Below, one piece after another: positions 1-8,366 of a stretch of 64,000 bases of DNA. The DNA is from Caballeronia arvi (lineage in GTDB: Bacteria; Pseudomonadota; Gammaproteobacteria; Burkholderiales; Burkholderiaceae): positions 1-64,000 of the forward strand of contig NZ_FCOM02000003.1 in NCBI RefSeq assembly GCF_001544695.2, in the 5' to 3' direction. Each line of letters starts with the position of its first letter. The stretch's first letter is position 1. The notes beneath the pieces were generated by a model, which searched no databases, was not told the origin of the DNA, and was given only the letters and a program-made list of their open reading frames with translations. The translations under genes and the position numbers were made by a program.

Positions 1-25
1 ACCAGCCCGATGCGCCAAGATGAAT

Positions 26-67
26 GTGTCAGCTATGTCCCCGACGAAAGTGTCAACCATGTCCCCG
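26..67. repeat. Tandem pair of 18-bp repeats, possible end of a mobile element
   Basis: Two copies of GTGTCARCYATGTCCCCG (26-43 and 50-67) match at 16 of 18 bases and are 24 bp apart. Short tandem repeats of this kind sit inside the ends of some insertion sequences. No transposase is visible, so if this is an element end the rest lies to the left of the window. Confidence 0.5.
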
Positions 68-81
68 GTCTATACACTGCT

Positions 82-556
82 GCAAAGAAAGTCACCAAAG
101 AAAGCAGCTTTTCCCATCCAAAGTGCCTCACGCCGGCCGCGGCACAGGCGATTGGGCGAATGGCCCGGCAGTAGCGAGTGTTCTCGTAGGTCTCATCGGG
201 CGTGGACCGCGCACGGTCTGACATGCCATTACTCTTCGGACACTGGTTCAGCACGAAAGAGTTCCGGCACAGCGCTACGCGCTGCCGCGGGGTCTGAATG
301 GGAAACCAACGGTGGGCATAGCAAATACGCGGGCTCACGCAGACCCGATTGACCCATCGGCCGCAAAGCGGGCTGGAGCTATTTCGTGCTGAACCAGTTT
401 GTTCTGTGGTGCGATGTGTCAGACCGTGCGCGATCCAAGCCGCGTGAGTTTTGTGAGGGCACTCGCTACTGCCGGACCACGAGAGTAGTTCTGTGCCGCG
501 GCCGGCATGAAGTGCTTAGGCTGGGGATAGCTGCTTTCTTTGGTGACTTTCTTTGC
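82..556. repeat. Large imperfect inverted repeat (about 175-nt arms, 123-nt centre)
   Basis: The left arm (82-258) is the reverse complement of the right arm (382-556) with scattered mismatches. Perfect blocks include 82-109 with 529-556 (28 nt), 132-147 with 491-506, 165-180 with 460-475, 208-223 with 417-432 and 242-258 with 382-398. The centre (259-381) is unpaired. It looks like two head-to-head copies of one non-coding repeat unit. Open frames inside it do not resemble proteins. Confidence 0.85.
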
Positions 557-559
557 GTC

Positions 560-593
560 GACCAGAGTTGGCGCTTTAGCGCTTACTCTGGTC
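560..593. repeat. Short stem-loop beside the large palindrome
   Basis: GACCAGAGT (560-568) pairs with ACTCTGGTC (585-593) around a 16-nt loop. It lies about 100 bp past the stop codon of the minus-strand transporter gene and may be part of the repeat or a weak terminator. There is no clear T-run. Confidence 0.5.
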
Positions 594-691
594 CCGAGCA
601 AAGAAAGTTACCCCCGCCCCGGGGAGGGGCAACGCTAATAAACCGACATGAAAACAGGACTTCACGGCAACGCCGCGTAGGCATCGAGCGC

Positions 692-2008
692 TTACTTCTG
701 CACCCCCGCCCGCAACGCGGCCCCGCCAGGCCGTTCCCTCGGCGCCACGCGCGCAAGAAACACCACACCGGCCGCCAGCACCGACATCGCCGCGAGCCCG
801 GTCAGCCCGCCCGTGATCGAACCAGTCTTCTGCTCGAGAAAGCCGAACGTCGCCGGCGCGACGAAGCCGCCGAGATTGCCGATCGAGTTGATGAGCGCGA
901 GCACGGGCGCCGCGATACGCGCATCGAGATAGCCTTGCGGAATCGGCCAGAACAGCGATGACGCCGCCTTGAAGCCGATCGCCGCAAAACAGATTGCGAT
1001 GAACGAGGACACCGGGCCGCCGAGCCCCGCCGCATACATGCCGCCCGCCGCGATCAGCAGCACGCATGCAACCCACGCCTGCTGGAACTTGAAGCGTGCC
1101 GCGAGCGCCGCGAACAGATACATCGCGACGATGGAAATAAGCCACGGAATCGAGTTGAAGAGGCCGACCTGAAAGTCGTTCAGATGCCCCATCTTGCGGA
1201 TGATGCTAGGCAGCCAGAACGTCGCCCCGTAGATCGTCAGCGAGACCGAGAAATAGATCAGGCAGAAGATCAGGATCTGCGGATCGCGCAACAGACTCCA
1301 CGACGACGGCTTCTTCACATGCGCAGCATCGCGGCGGCGCTGCTCGTCTTCGATCTCGCCAACGATCGCTTCTTGCTCGTCGCGCGTGAGCCACTTCGCA
1401 TCGCGCGGCTTCGAATCGAGCCAGAACCACACGAAACCGGCAAGCACGACCGACGCAAGACCTTCGATGATGAACATCCACTGCCAGCCATGCAGGCCCC
1501 CGCCCTGAATCAGCATCAGCCCGCCCGAGATCGGACCCGAGAACACCGACGCGAGCGCCGAGCCGCTCAGGAAGACAGCCATCGCCTTGCCGCGTTCATC
1601 GCGCGGCAGCCATTGCGTGAAATAAAACACGACGCCGGGGAAGAAGCCCGCTTCGGCTGCGCCGAGCAGAAGACGCATCGCGTAGAACGAGGTTTCGCCC
1701 TGCACGAAGGCCATGCCCGTAGCGGCGAGGCCCCACGTGATCATGATGCGCGTGAGCCACGCCTTCGCGCCGAAGCGCTGCATCAGCATGTTCGACGGCA
1801 CTTCGAACACCGCGTAGCTCACGAAGAAGAGCCCCGCGCCGAGCCCGTAGGCCGCGGCGCCGATGCCCAGATCGGCGCTCAGATGCTGACGCACGAAACC
1901 GATGTTCACCCGGTCGATGTAATTGACGATGAACATCACGACGAAAAGCGGCAGCACGTGCCACTTGATCTTGCGAACGGCGCTCGACAGCGCGCTGGAA
2001 CTGCTCAT
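692..2008 (-). CDS. gudP: MFS transporter, probable D-glucarate/aldarate importer (GudP-like)
   Basis: This 438-residue protein has the twelve hydrophobic segments of the major facilitator superfamily. It belongs to the anion:cation symporter group, shown by the NYIDRVNIGF motif after the first helix, a charged central loop, and the AEAGFFPG motif in helix four. The family moves glucarate, galactarate, hexuronates or related acids with protons. The start at 2008 is preceded by AGGAGA; the frame extends further upstream but without a ribosome site. The gene lies 43 bp downstream of a glucarate-dehydratase gene on the same strand, which is the main reason for the substrate call. The exact substrate is inferred from context. 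Confidence 0.8.
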   Translation of the reverse strand: MSSSSALSSAVRKIKWHVLPLFVVMFIVNYIDRVNIGFVRQHLSADLGIGAAAYGLGAGLFFVSYAVFEVPSNMLMQRFGAKAWLTRIMITWGLAATGMAFVQGETSFYAMRLLLGAAEAGFFPGVVFYFTQWLPRDERGKAMAVFLSGSALASVFSGPISGGLMLIQGGGLHGWQWMFIIEGLASVVLAGFVWFWLDSKPRDAKWLTRDEQEAIVGEIEDEQRRRDAAHVKKPSSWSLLRDPQILIFCLIYFSVSLTIYGATFWLPSIIRKMGHLNDFQVGLFNSIPWLISIVAMYLFAALAARFKFQQAWVACVLLIAAGGMYAAGLGGPVSSFIAICFAAIGFKAASSLFWPIPQGYLDARIAAPVLALINSIGNLGGFVAPATFGFLEQKTGSITGGLTGLAAMSVLAAGVVFLARVAPRERPGGAALRAGVQK

Positions 2009-2051
2009 GAGGTGTCTCCTGGATGGGCGCTGCGAACGCTTTTTTTTCGAC

Positions 2052-3326
2052 TCAGAAGCGCGGATTCTTGCCGGTGAACTCCGGCTGATACTTGCGCATC
2101 TGTGAGAGGTCGTCGCGATTGCGCACGCCGCACGTCTTGTACTGCTCATGCAGTTCGGCGAGCTTCTCGCGATCGAGCTCGACGCCCAGACCCGGCGTCG
2201 TCGGCACGCGCACCGCGCCGTTGTCGAACTTCACGCGCCCGCCCTTGATGACTTCCTCTTCCTGCCACGGGTAATGTGTGTCGCACGCGTACGTGAGGTT
2301 CGGGACGCTCGCCGCGACGTGCGTCATCGCCATCAGGCTGATGCCCAGGTGCGAGTTCGAATGCATCGACATGCCGAAGCCCCACAGCCTCGCCATGCGC
2401 GCGAGCGTCTGCGTGGCGCGCAGGCCGCCCCAGTAATGATGATCCGAAAGCAGCACCTTGATCGAGCCCATGTTGCAGCCGCGGCGGAAGTCGTCCATCG
2501 TCGTGATGACCATGTTGGTCGCGAGCGGCAGCTTCGTGTGCTTCTGCAGTTCGGCCATGCCTTCGAGGCCGGGGCACGGGTCTTCGTAGTATTCGAGGAT
2601 TTCGTCGAGTTCGGGCGCGGCCTTGATGCTCGTTTCGAGCGTCCAGTTCGCGTTGGGATCGAGACGCAGCGGCATGCCGGGGAACGCCTTCGAAAGCGCC
2701 TTCATGCACGCGATTTCATGCGCGGGCTCGAATACGCCGCCCTTCAGCTTGATGCTCTGAAAACCGTACAGGTCGATCATGCGCTGCGCCTGAGCCACGA
2801 TCTGCTCCGGGCTGATGCCCTCGCCCCACGCATCCGGCGCGTACGGCTTGTCGATGTGTTCCGCGTACTTGAAGAACAGATACGCGCTGTACGGCACCGC
2901 GTCGCGGACCTTGCCGCCCAGCAGATCGACGACCGGCGCGCCGATGATCTGGCCTTGCAGATCTAGCATCGCCACTTCGAGCGTGCTGATGACCTTCGGC
3001 GCGTTCTTTGCCGCATGCGAGCCGGGCGCCAGTTCGAATTCGACCGCGCCGGGCGTCGCCTTGATCGTCGCGCGCACGCGCTCTTCCATCTGGTTCAGAT
3101 CGAACGGCGACAGGCCGATCACGAGATCCTTCGCCTGATCGAGCACGCGCAGCATCGGCTCGTCGCCATACGTTTCCGAAATGCCGACGCGCCCGTCGCT
3201 CGTTTCCAGCTCGACGATCGCGCGCAGCGCCCACGGCTCGTGGATGCCCGCGGCGTTGAGCAACGGACCGTCGCGAAAGGCGATCGGCGTGATTCGAACC
3301 TGGGTGATGGCGATATCGCGAGACAT
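2052..3326 (-). CDS. gudD: Glucarate dehydratase-like enzyme of the enolase superfamily
   Basis: The 424-residue protein has the capping domain plus barrel of the mandelate racemase/enolase superfamily. The glucarate dehydratase residues are all visible: the KLK pair (Lys193, Lys195), metal ligands Asp223, Glu248 and Asn271, Asp295 in the SDHHYWGG motif, and the His322-Ser-Asn324 catalytic motif. Known family members dehydrate D-glucarate or L-idarate to 5-keto-4-deoxyglucarate, a step from uronates to 2-oxoglutarate. It is the first gene of a two-gene operon with the transporter and is divergent from a GntR regulator. A candidate operator lies 44 bp upstream of the start. The ribosome site is weak (CCGGAAC). 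Confidence 0.88.
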   Translation of the reverse strand: MSRDIAITQVRITPIAFRDGPLLNAAGIHEPWALRAIVELETSDGRVGISETYGDEPMLRVLDQAKDLVIGLSPFDLNQMEERVRATIKATPGAVEFELAPGSHAAKNAPKVISTLEVAMLDLQGQIIGAPVVDLLGGKVRDAVPYSAYLFFKYAEHIDKPYAPDAWGEGISPEQIVAQAQRMIDLYGFQSIKLKGGVFEPAHEIACMKALSKAFPGMPLRLDPNANWTLETSIKAAPELDEILEYYEDPCPGLEGMAELQKHTKLPLATNMVITTMDDFRRGCNMGSIKVLLSDHHYWGGLRATQTLARMARLWGFGMSMHSNSHLGISLMAMTHVAASVPNLTYACDTHYPWQEEEVIKGGRVKFDNGAVRVPTTPGLGVELDREKLAELHEQYKTCGVRNRDDLSQMRKYQPEFTGKNPRF

Positions 3327-3369
3327 GTCGGCGTTCCGGAAATTAACAGAAGTGGTCGAATAGTAAAGC

Positions 3370-3383
3370 ACTAATACATTAGT
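3370..3383. promoter_or_regulatory. Candidate GntR operator upstream of gudD
   Basis: ACTAATACATTAGT has perfect 6-bp arms around AC. It sits in the gudD-gntR divergent region, close to the gudD start. A related half-conserved copy lies at 3448-3461. Confidence 0.55.
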
Positions 3384-3447
3384 ACGTCAGTCGGGTTAAC
3401 GCTGATTCGTGTCAGGCTTACCCGTTGGGCGATAGCGCGGCTATAGT

Positions 3448-3461
3448 ACTAATGTTTCAGT
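3448..3461. promoter_or_regulatory. Second, weaker copy of the ACTAAT operator
   Basis: ACTAATGTTTCAGT repeats the left arm of the 3370 site exactly, with a degenerate right arm. It ends 21 bp before the start of the GntR gene, consistent with autoregulation. Confidence 0.45.
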
Positions 3462-3482
3462 CGCCATCCGTCCGCGCTCAAC

Positions 3483-4187
3483 ATGAATAACGCCGCTTCC
3501 TCCGCCTTGGTTCATCGCCTCGACCGGTCCCGTCACGCCGCGCCGCAAGTGTTCGAGCGGCTGCGTGAAATGATTCTGTCGCTCGAACTGGAACCGGGCA
3601 CGGTGCTGTCGCGCACCGAACTCGCGACGCGCTACGGCCTGAGTCAGACGCCCGTGCGCGACGCGCTGATGAAACTGGGCGAGGAAGGCCTCGTCGATAT
3701 CTTTCCGCAGCACGCCACCGTCGTGAGTCAGATCAGCGTGGCCTCGGCGCTGCAGGCGCACTTTCTGCGCCGCTCGATCGAACTGGAAGTCGTGCGCACG
3801 CTGGCGCGGGAGCACAAGGCGTCGCTGATCGCGCGGTTGCGCGCGACGATCGCTGAACAAATGGAATGGCTCGATCCGGAAAACGTCGAACAGTTTTCAG
3901 CGCTCGATCAGGCGTTTCACCGGCAAATGTACGAGGCCGCGGGCGTGCCGCAATTGTGGGATCTGGTGCGCAGGCTGAGCGGCCATATCGACCGGCTGCG
4001 GCGTCTGCATCTGCCGGTCGAAGGCAAGACGATGGCCGTCGTGCGCGATCACACCGAAATCGTCGATGCGATCGAAAAAGGCGATATCGAAGCCGCCGAT
4101 GCCGCGTTGCGCAAGCATCTTTCCGGAACGCTGAGTCAGGTGGACGAGATTCGCACCCGCCACCCGACTTTCGTCACCGATCACTGA
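3483..4187 (+). CDS. GntR-family (FCD) regulator, probable glucarate-locus repressor
   Basis: The 234-residue protein has an N-terminal winged helix (about residues 23-90; LSRTELATRYGLSQTPVRDAL is the recognition region) and an all-helical FCD ligand domain. The latter carries the metal-binding pattern around DQAFHRQMYEAAG and RDHTEIVDAI. FCD regulators usually sense sugar acids or dicarboxylates and repress the neighbouring catabolic operon. It is divergent from gudD-gudP, with two ACTAAT palindromes between them, so control of that operon by glucarate or a breakdown product is the natural inference. Its end is 20 bp from the convergent Rieske oxygenase gene. Confidence 0.85.
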   Translation: MNNAASSALVHRLDRSRHAAPQVFERLREMILSLELEPGTVLSRTELATRYGLSQTPVRDALMKLGEEGLVDIFPQHATVVSQISVASALQAHFLRRSIELEVVRTLAREHKASLIARLRATIAEQMEWLDPENVEQFSALDQAFHRQMYEAAGVPQLWDLVRRLSGHIDRLRRLHLPVEGKTMAVVRDHTEIVDAIEKGDIEAADAALRKHLSGTLSQVDEIRTRHPTFVTDH

Positions 4188-4207
4188 GCCTGATCACTGA
4201 GCTCCAT

Positions 4208-5470
4208 TCAAACGCCGTGCGCGCTCAGACGCGCGGCGTACCAGCGCGAAAACTGATCGACATAGCTCTCCGTGAACTGCGAGAACACGCCCGGCCGATA
4301 CGCCGGGTCTTGCGTGCCTTCGTGCGTGATTTCGACGAGATGCTTGTCCTGCGCGTTCGTCGCCATCCACACTTCCGTCAGATCCTTGATCTGGTAATCG
4401 ACGCCTTCCACGGCGTCCGCGTGCACGAGCCATTTCGAACGCACGAGCGTTTTGTCCGGCGCGAGCGGAATGATGTACGACACCACCGCGTGATCGCTCA
4501 TCACGTGCGTCCACGAGTTGTGCGTCCACAGATGCGTGTCGCCGAGATCGCGCCGCGTCAGATTGCCGAAGAGCTTTTCGCACGCGACCTTCGTGCTGAT
4601 CGTCTGCGATTCGCCGTGACCCGCGATCACGAGTTGTTGCGTCCGGAATTGCGTCACCGCGTCTTCTTCCAGCCATTCGACGGTCGCGCTCGTGAACCCA
4701 TCGCGCTCCCAGCTCGCCTGACACGCCGCGTTCCGTTCTTTGTACACCTCGAAATCGCGTAACGATTCCTCGCTGAGATTGTCGGTGCAAAAACCGAAAT
4801 CTTCCGGCAGAAACGATGCGGTCAATTCGGGATGCGTCGCCGCACAGTGATAGCACTCGCGATTGTTTTCGATCACGAGCTTCCAGTTGCCTTGCTCGAT
4901 GATCTCCGACTCGAACGCGATCTTCGTGTTGGTCAGATCGTAGGGCGCGAAGCGCGGCGCCATCGCGTCTTCGAGCCTGGAGATATCGGCGGGCGCTTCG
5001 TCGGCGAGGCACACGAAAATATGCGTGCCGACGATGCGCGTATGCACAGGGATCAGGCTGCGGCACGTCGGATCGAAATCCTTGCCCATGTGCGAGGCGT
5101 GACGCAGGCTGCCGTCGAGATCGTAGGTCCACTGGTGATACGGGCACACGAGCATGCCGACCGTCGACTTGCCCGCTTCTTTCAGCCGCGCGCCGCGATG
5201 CCGGCACACGTTGCGATACGTGCGGATGTTCTCGTCGTCGTCACGAACGATGATGACCGAGGCGCGGCCGATATCGACCGTCGATACGTCGCCCGGCTCC
5301 GGCACGTCCGAGGTCACGCCGACCAGAATCCAGTGCTTCTGGAAAAAGATGTCGACGTCTTTCTCAAAGACGTCCTGCCGCCCGAAAAGCTCGCCCGGCA
5401 TGCCATGACCGGGTTCGCGGCTGCGGATCAATTCGCCATGAGACTTGAATTGGATTTGCACTTCGGACAT
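4208..5470 (-). CDS. Rieske ring-hydroxylating/N-demethylating oxygenase, alpha subunit
   Basis: This 420-residue protein has a Rieske [2Fe-2S] domain (Cys89-x-His91 and Cys109-x2-His112). A catalytic domain follows with the mononuclear iron motif ENNRECYHCAATH (Glu205, His208, His213). The ENNRECYHC form and the length resemble oxygenases that demethylate glycine betaine or proline betaine, more than aromatic dioxygenases. No reductase subunit gene (GbcB-like) is seen nearby, so electrons must come from elsewhere. The start at 5470 follows GGAGAA; an upstream extension lacks a ribosome site. It lies at the end of a minus-strand cluster with an OpuA-type importer, supporting a quaternary-amine substrate. 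The substrate is not proven. Confidence 0.8.
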   Translation of the reverse strand: MSEVQIQFKSHGELIRSREPGHGMPGELFGRQDVFEKDVDIFFQKHWILVGVTSDVPEPGDVSTVDIGRASVIIVRDDDENIRTYRNVCRHRGARLKEAGKSTVGMLVCPYHQWTYDLDGSLRHASHMGKDFDPTCRSLIPVHTRIVGTHIFVCLADEAPADISRLEDAMAPRFAPYDLTNTKIAFESEIIEQGNWKLVIENNRECYHCAATHPELTASFLPEDFGFCTDNLSEESLRDFEVYKERNAACQASWERDGFTSATVEWLEEDAVTQFRTQQLVIAGHGESQTISTKVACEKLFGNLTRRDLGDTHLWTHNSWTHVMSDHAVVSYIIPLAPDKTLVRSKWLVHADAVEGVDYQIKDLTEVWMATNAQDKHLVEITHEGTQDPAYRPGVFSQFTESYVDQFSRWYAARLSAHGV

Positions 5471-5588
5471 CGTCGTTCTCCAACGTTCAGGGAAGCGGGA
5501 CTTCGAATGGCCCCGGGATAACCGTGAGTATTGGATCACTGAAAAACAGCGTCAATGCGCTTTATTTTCGACGTGGAATTACTTTGGG

Positions 5589-6515
5589 TTATGCGTCCGC
5601 GCCTTCGCGCAGCCAATTGATCAGACCGTCGATGGCGGGCGTGATGGTACGGCCGTGCGGCACCACGACGAAGTACGATTCGGGCGGTTTGAACGATGCG
5701 ACCGGCAGCCTGACGAGCTCGCCGCTGTCGAGCAGATCGTGCACGAGCCGGCCCCAGCCGAGCGCGATGCCCTGACCGAAGCGCGCGGCCTGAATCGCGT
5801 CGGTGTAGAGGCTGCAGCGAAGCGGGAAATTCAGCCGCATCGGACGGTGTCCGACCGCGTTGAACCATTCTTCCCAGCCCATCCAGCCTTCGATGGTCGA
5901 ATCGGATTCGACCAGCACGGCGCTCGCGACGTCTTCCAGCGTCGCCGGCTCGGAATGCGTCTGAAGCCATGACGGCGAGCAGACCGGAAACACTTCCTCG
6001 TCGAAGAGCAGCATCGCCGTGCCGTCCGGCCAGGTGCCGTTGCCGAAGCGCACGGCGACATCGATTTCCTTGTGCCGCAAATCCGCCGTGAACATCTGCG
6101 TGGACAGGCGCAATTGCAGATCCGGATGCGCCGCCTTCAGCGATGCGAGGCGCGGCAGCAGACGAAAATGCGAGAACGCCGAGGTCGCCGCGAGCACGAG
6201 TTCCTGCTGCACCGGCCCGCGCGCGAGACGGTCGAACACGCTCGCGATCTTCTGCATCGATTCGGCGACGACGCGATACAGCGCCTCGCCTTCATCGGTC
6301 AGTTCGATCGCGCGATGTAGCCGGCGAAAGAGCCGCTGGCCGAGCGTCTCTTCGAGAAACCGGACCTGCCGGCTCACGGCGGCCTGCGTGACACCCAGTT
6401 CGTGCGCCGCGAGCGTGAAGCTGCCGAGCCGCGCGACCGCTTCGAACTCGACGAGCGCCGTCACCGACGGAATCAGGCGCCGGTATCCCTTCGTTTTTTC
6501 GATTGCCGTTTTCAT
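5589..6515 (-). CDS. LysR-family regulator (GcvA-like)
   Basis: The 308-residue protein has an N-terminal helix-turn-helix (about residues 18-76; FTLAAHELGVTQAAVSRQVRF) and a periplasmic-binding-protein-like effector domain. It resembles the GcvA subgroup, including the C-terminal GWGRLVHDLLDSGELVRL stretch. It is one of two adjacent LysR genes 7 bp apart on the same strand, between a Rieske oxygenase gene and an amine-catabolism operon. It probably controls one or both; its effector cannot be read from the sequence. Confidence 0.85.
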   Translation of the reverse strand: MKTAIEKTKGYRRLIPSVTALVEFEAVARLGSFTLAAHELGVTQAAVSRQVRFLEETLGQRLFRRLHRAIELTDEGEALYRVVAESMQKIASVFDRLARGPVQQELVLAATSAFSHFRLLPRLASLKAAHPDLQLRLSTQMFTADLRHKEIDVAVRFGNGTWPDGTAMLLFDEEVFPVCSPSWLQTHSEPATLEDVASAVLVESDSTIEGWMGWEEWFNAVGHRPMRLNFPLRCSLYTDAIQAARFGQGIALGWGRLVHDLLDSGELVRLPVASFKPPESYFVVVPHGRTITPAIDGLINWLREGADA

Positions 6516-6522
6516 GCTGCGC

Positions 6523-7524
6523 TCACACGACGGCCTTCGCTTCGGCCGCCGGCCATCCCTGCATCATCGTGGCGATCTCTTCGTCGAGCCATTGGCGGAA
6601 TTGCAAATATTCCGGGCGCGTTTTCGCATTGCGATGCGTGATGATGTAGTGATGACGGTCGTGGAACACGAGCGCATCGTCGACAGGACGGACCAGTTTT
6701 TTTTGTTCGACCTGACGATGCACGAGATGGTGCCAGCCGAGCAAGGTGCCCTCGCCCGCCTCGGCCTGCGCGACCAGCAGCCGATAGTCGTTGCTTTCCA
6801 GATCGTCATGCTGATCGAGACGTTCGGAACCGTCGCCTTGCTGATACCAGTTCTTCCATACGCGCCAGTCGACGTGCTCGCACACTTGCGCGCGCCCGAG
6901 CAGCGAAAGGCTCAGCGTGGGATGCGCGAGCAGATCGAGCGGCTTTAACGTGCGGCCATGAAAATAGCGTTCATGAAACGGAACGCTGCATACCGGATAA
7001 ACGATGTCGTGAAAGAGCGGCTCGACTTCGTATTCCTGCTCGCGCGGCGGATTCTTCGTGATGATGACATCGGGCTCCATGAGATCGTCGAGCTCCATGA
7101 AGTGCTCGGTCACCATCACATGCAGGCGGATGTTCGGGAAACGCTGGCGGAATGCGGGCAATCTGAACGACAGCCACAGCGCGGAAAACGTATGGGAGAT
7201 GCAGAGCGTGAGCGCGTGGCGATCGACGCGCCGGACCGCCTGCGCCGCCTCCGCGATATTCATGATCGACAGATACGACGCGTTGTAGAGAATGCGGCCC
7301 GCGTCCGTCAGCGCGATATGCCTTCCGGTGCGCTCGAACAGCGCGACTTCGAGCGTGTCTTCGAGCTCCTTGATCTGCCGGCTCACCGCGGCCTGCGTGA
7401 CGCATAGCACTTCGGCGGCCTGTGTGAAGCTTTCATATCGCGCCGCGGTGACGAAGCACCGGAGCGCTCGCAGCGAGGGCATCTGGGCGAGAAGCCGGTC
7501 CGCGAACTGCTGTTTCTTCTGCAT
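6523..7524 (-). CDS. LysR-family regulator, second of a tandem pair
   Basis: The 333-residue protein has a LysR helix-turn-helix (FTQAAEVLCVTQAAVSRQIK) and effector domain. The start at 7524 has AAGGTG at good spacing; a longer upstream frame would overlap the ProC-like gene and lacks conserved sequence. It resembles the same GcvA/choline-utilisation branch as its neighbour but is clearly divergent from it, so it is not a recent duplicate. It is likely co-transcribed with the upstream metabolic genes (55-bp gap) and with the second LysR gene (7-bp gap). Confidence 0.82.
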   Translation of the reverse strand: MQKKQQFADRLLAQMPSLRALRCFVTAARYESFTQAAEVLCVTQAAVSRQIKELEDTLEVALFERTGRHIALTDAGRILYNASYLSIMNIAEAAQAVRRVDRHALTLCISHTFSALWLSFRLPAFRQRFPNIRLHVMVTEHFMELDDLMEPDVIITKNPPREQEYEVEPLFHDIVYPVCSVPFHERYFHGRTLKPLDLLAHPTLSLSLLGRAQVCEHVDWRVWKNWYQQGDGSERLDQHDDLESNDYRLLVAQAEAGEGTLLGWHHLVHRQVEQKKLVRPVDDALVFHDRHHYIITHRNAKTRPEYLQFRQWLDEEIATMMQGWPAAEAKAVV

Positions 7525-7579
7525 GTGAATCACCTTCAGGGCTGGCGATTTATCGATCGTTATAGGTGTTTTTGCCCGC

Positions 7580-8350
7580 TCATCCGCGCCCTTGGACGCG
7601 GCGCATGATTCTGTCGAGCGCCTCCGCATAATGCGCGAACGTGCCGCGCTCCGACAACTCGCGCCAAAGCTGCTCGTTGAGGCCGCCGGGTGTGCTCGCG
7701 TGCCCGATCATCGCAGAGAAAGGCGCGTCGCCTTGCGTCGTTTCGTGAGCAAGCCCTACATGATAGCCCGCCAAAAACGAACGAGCCGACGCGTATGGCA
7801 GCCCTTGCGCGACGAGCCACGACGCCTGCTCCTCCAGCAGCGCGAAGAAGCTCGCCATCGTTGCGGTGACGGCGGAGAGCGCGTCGAACTGAGGTTCGTC
7901 GTCGACTTCGACCGCTTCGCCGAGCGGAGAAAATAGCGCGGCCGCGATCTCGTCGCGCGGGCAGATCGCCGTGCTGCCCTTGCCCACCGCGACCGCCGGC
8001 AGCGGCACCGCGCGCACCACTTTGGCCGAGCGGCGCACGAGTTCGCGAATCCGATCGAGCGACATGCCCGCGATGAAACTGATGACGTGATGCCGCGCAT
8101 CGAACGTCAGCGTGCTCAGCACCTCGGGCGCAATCTGCGGCACGACCGCGAGACACACGACATCCGATGCATCGAGCACGCCCTGATTGCTCTCGCAAAC
8201 CTCGACGCGCGAATCCAGCCTGGCCAGATGAGCCGCGATGTCCGCATTGCGCGGCGACAAAGCAATGCGTTCGAAAGGCACGCCGAAACGGATCATGCCG
8301 GTCACGATCGCCTGAGTGATCGTGCCGGCGCCGATGAAGCCAATGCGCAT
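7580..8350 (-). CDS. Pyrroline-5-carboxylate reductase-like oxidoreductase (ProC family)
   Basis: The 256-residue protein starts with a Rossmann glycine motif (GFIGAGTITQAI) and ends with the dimerisation domain containing TPGGLNEQ, as in ProC. The family reduces cyclic imines to proline-type products with NAD(P)H. A catabolic cluster is an unusual place for biosynthetic ProC, and housekeeping proC is probably elsewhere. Here it may act on a cyclic imine made by the adjacent FAD enzyme. The ribosome site is GAGG; the gap to the aldehyde dehydrogenase gene is 16 bp, indicating one operon. Confidence 0.75.
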   Translation of the reverse strand: MRIGFIGAGTITQAIVTGMIRFGVPFERIALSPRNADIAAHLARLDSRVEVCESNQGVLDASDVVCLAVVPQIAPEVLSTLTFDARHHVISFIAGMSLDRIRELVRRSAKVVRAVPLPAVAVGKGSTAICPRDEIAAALFSPLGEAVEVDDEPQFDALSAVTATMASFFALLEEQASWLVAQGLPYASARSFLAGYHVGLAHETTQGDAPFSAMIGHASTPGGLNEQLWRELSERGTFAHYAEALDRIMRRVQGRG

Positions 8351-8366
8351 AGCGCCTCGTCTGCAA

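Noticed and set aside
1..961. Short open frames in the left-edge repeats
   Set aside because: They run through inverted repeats, differ between arms and resemble no protein.
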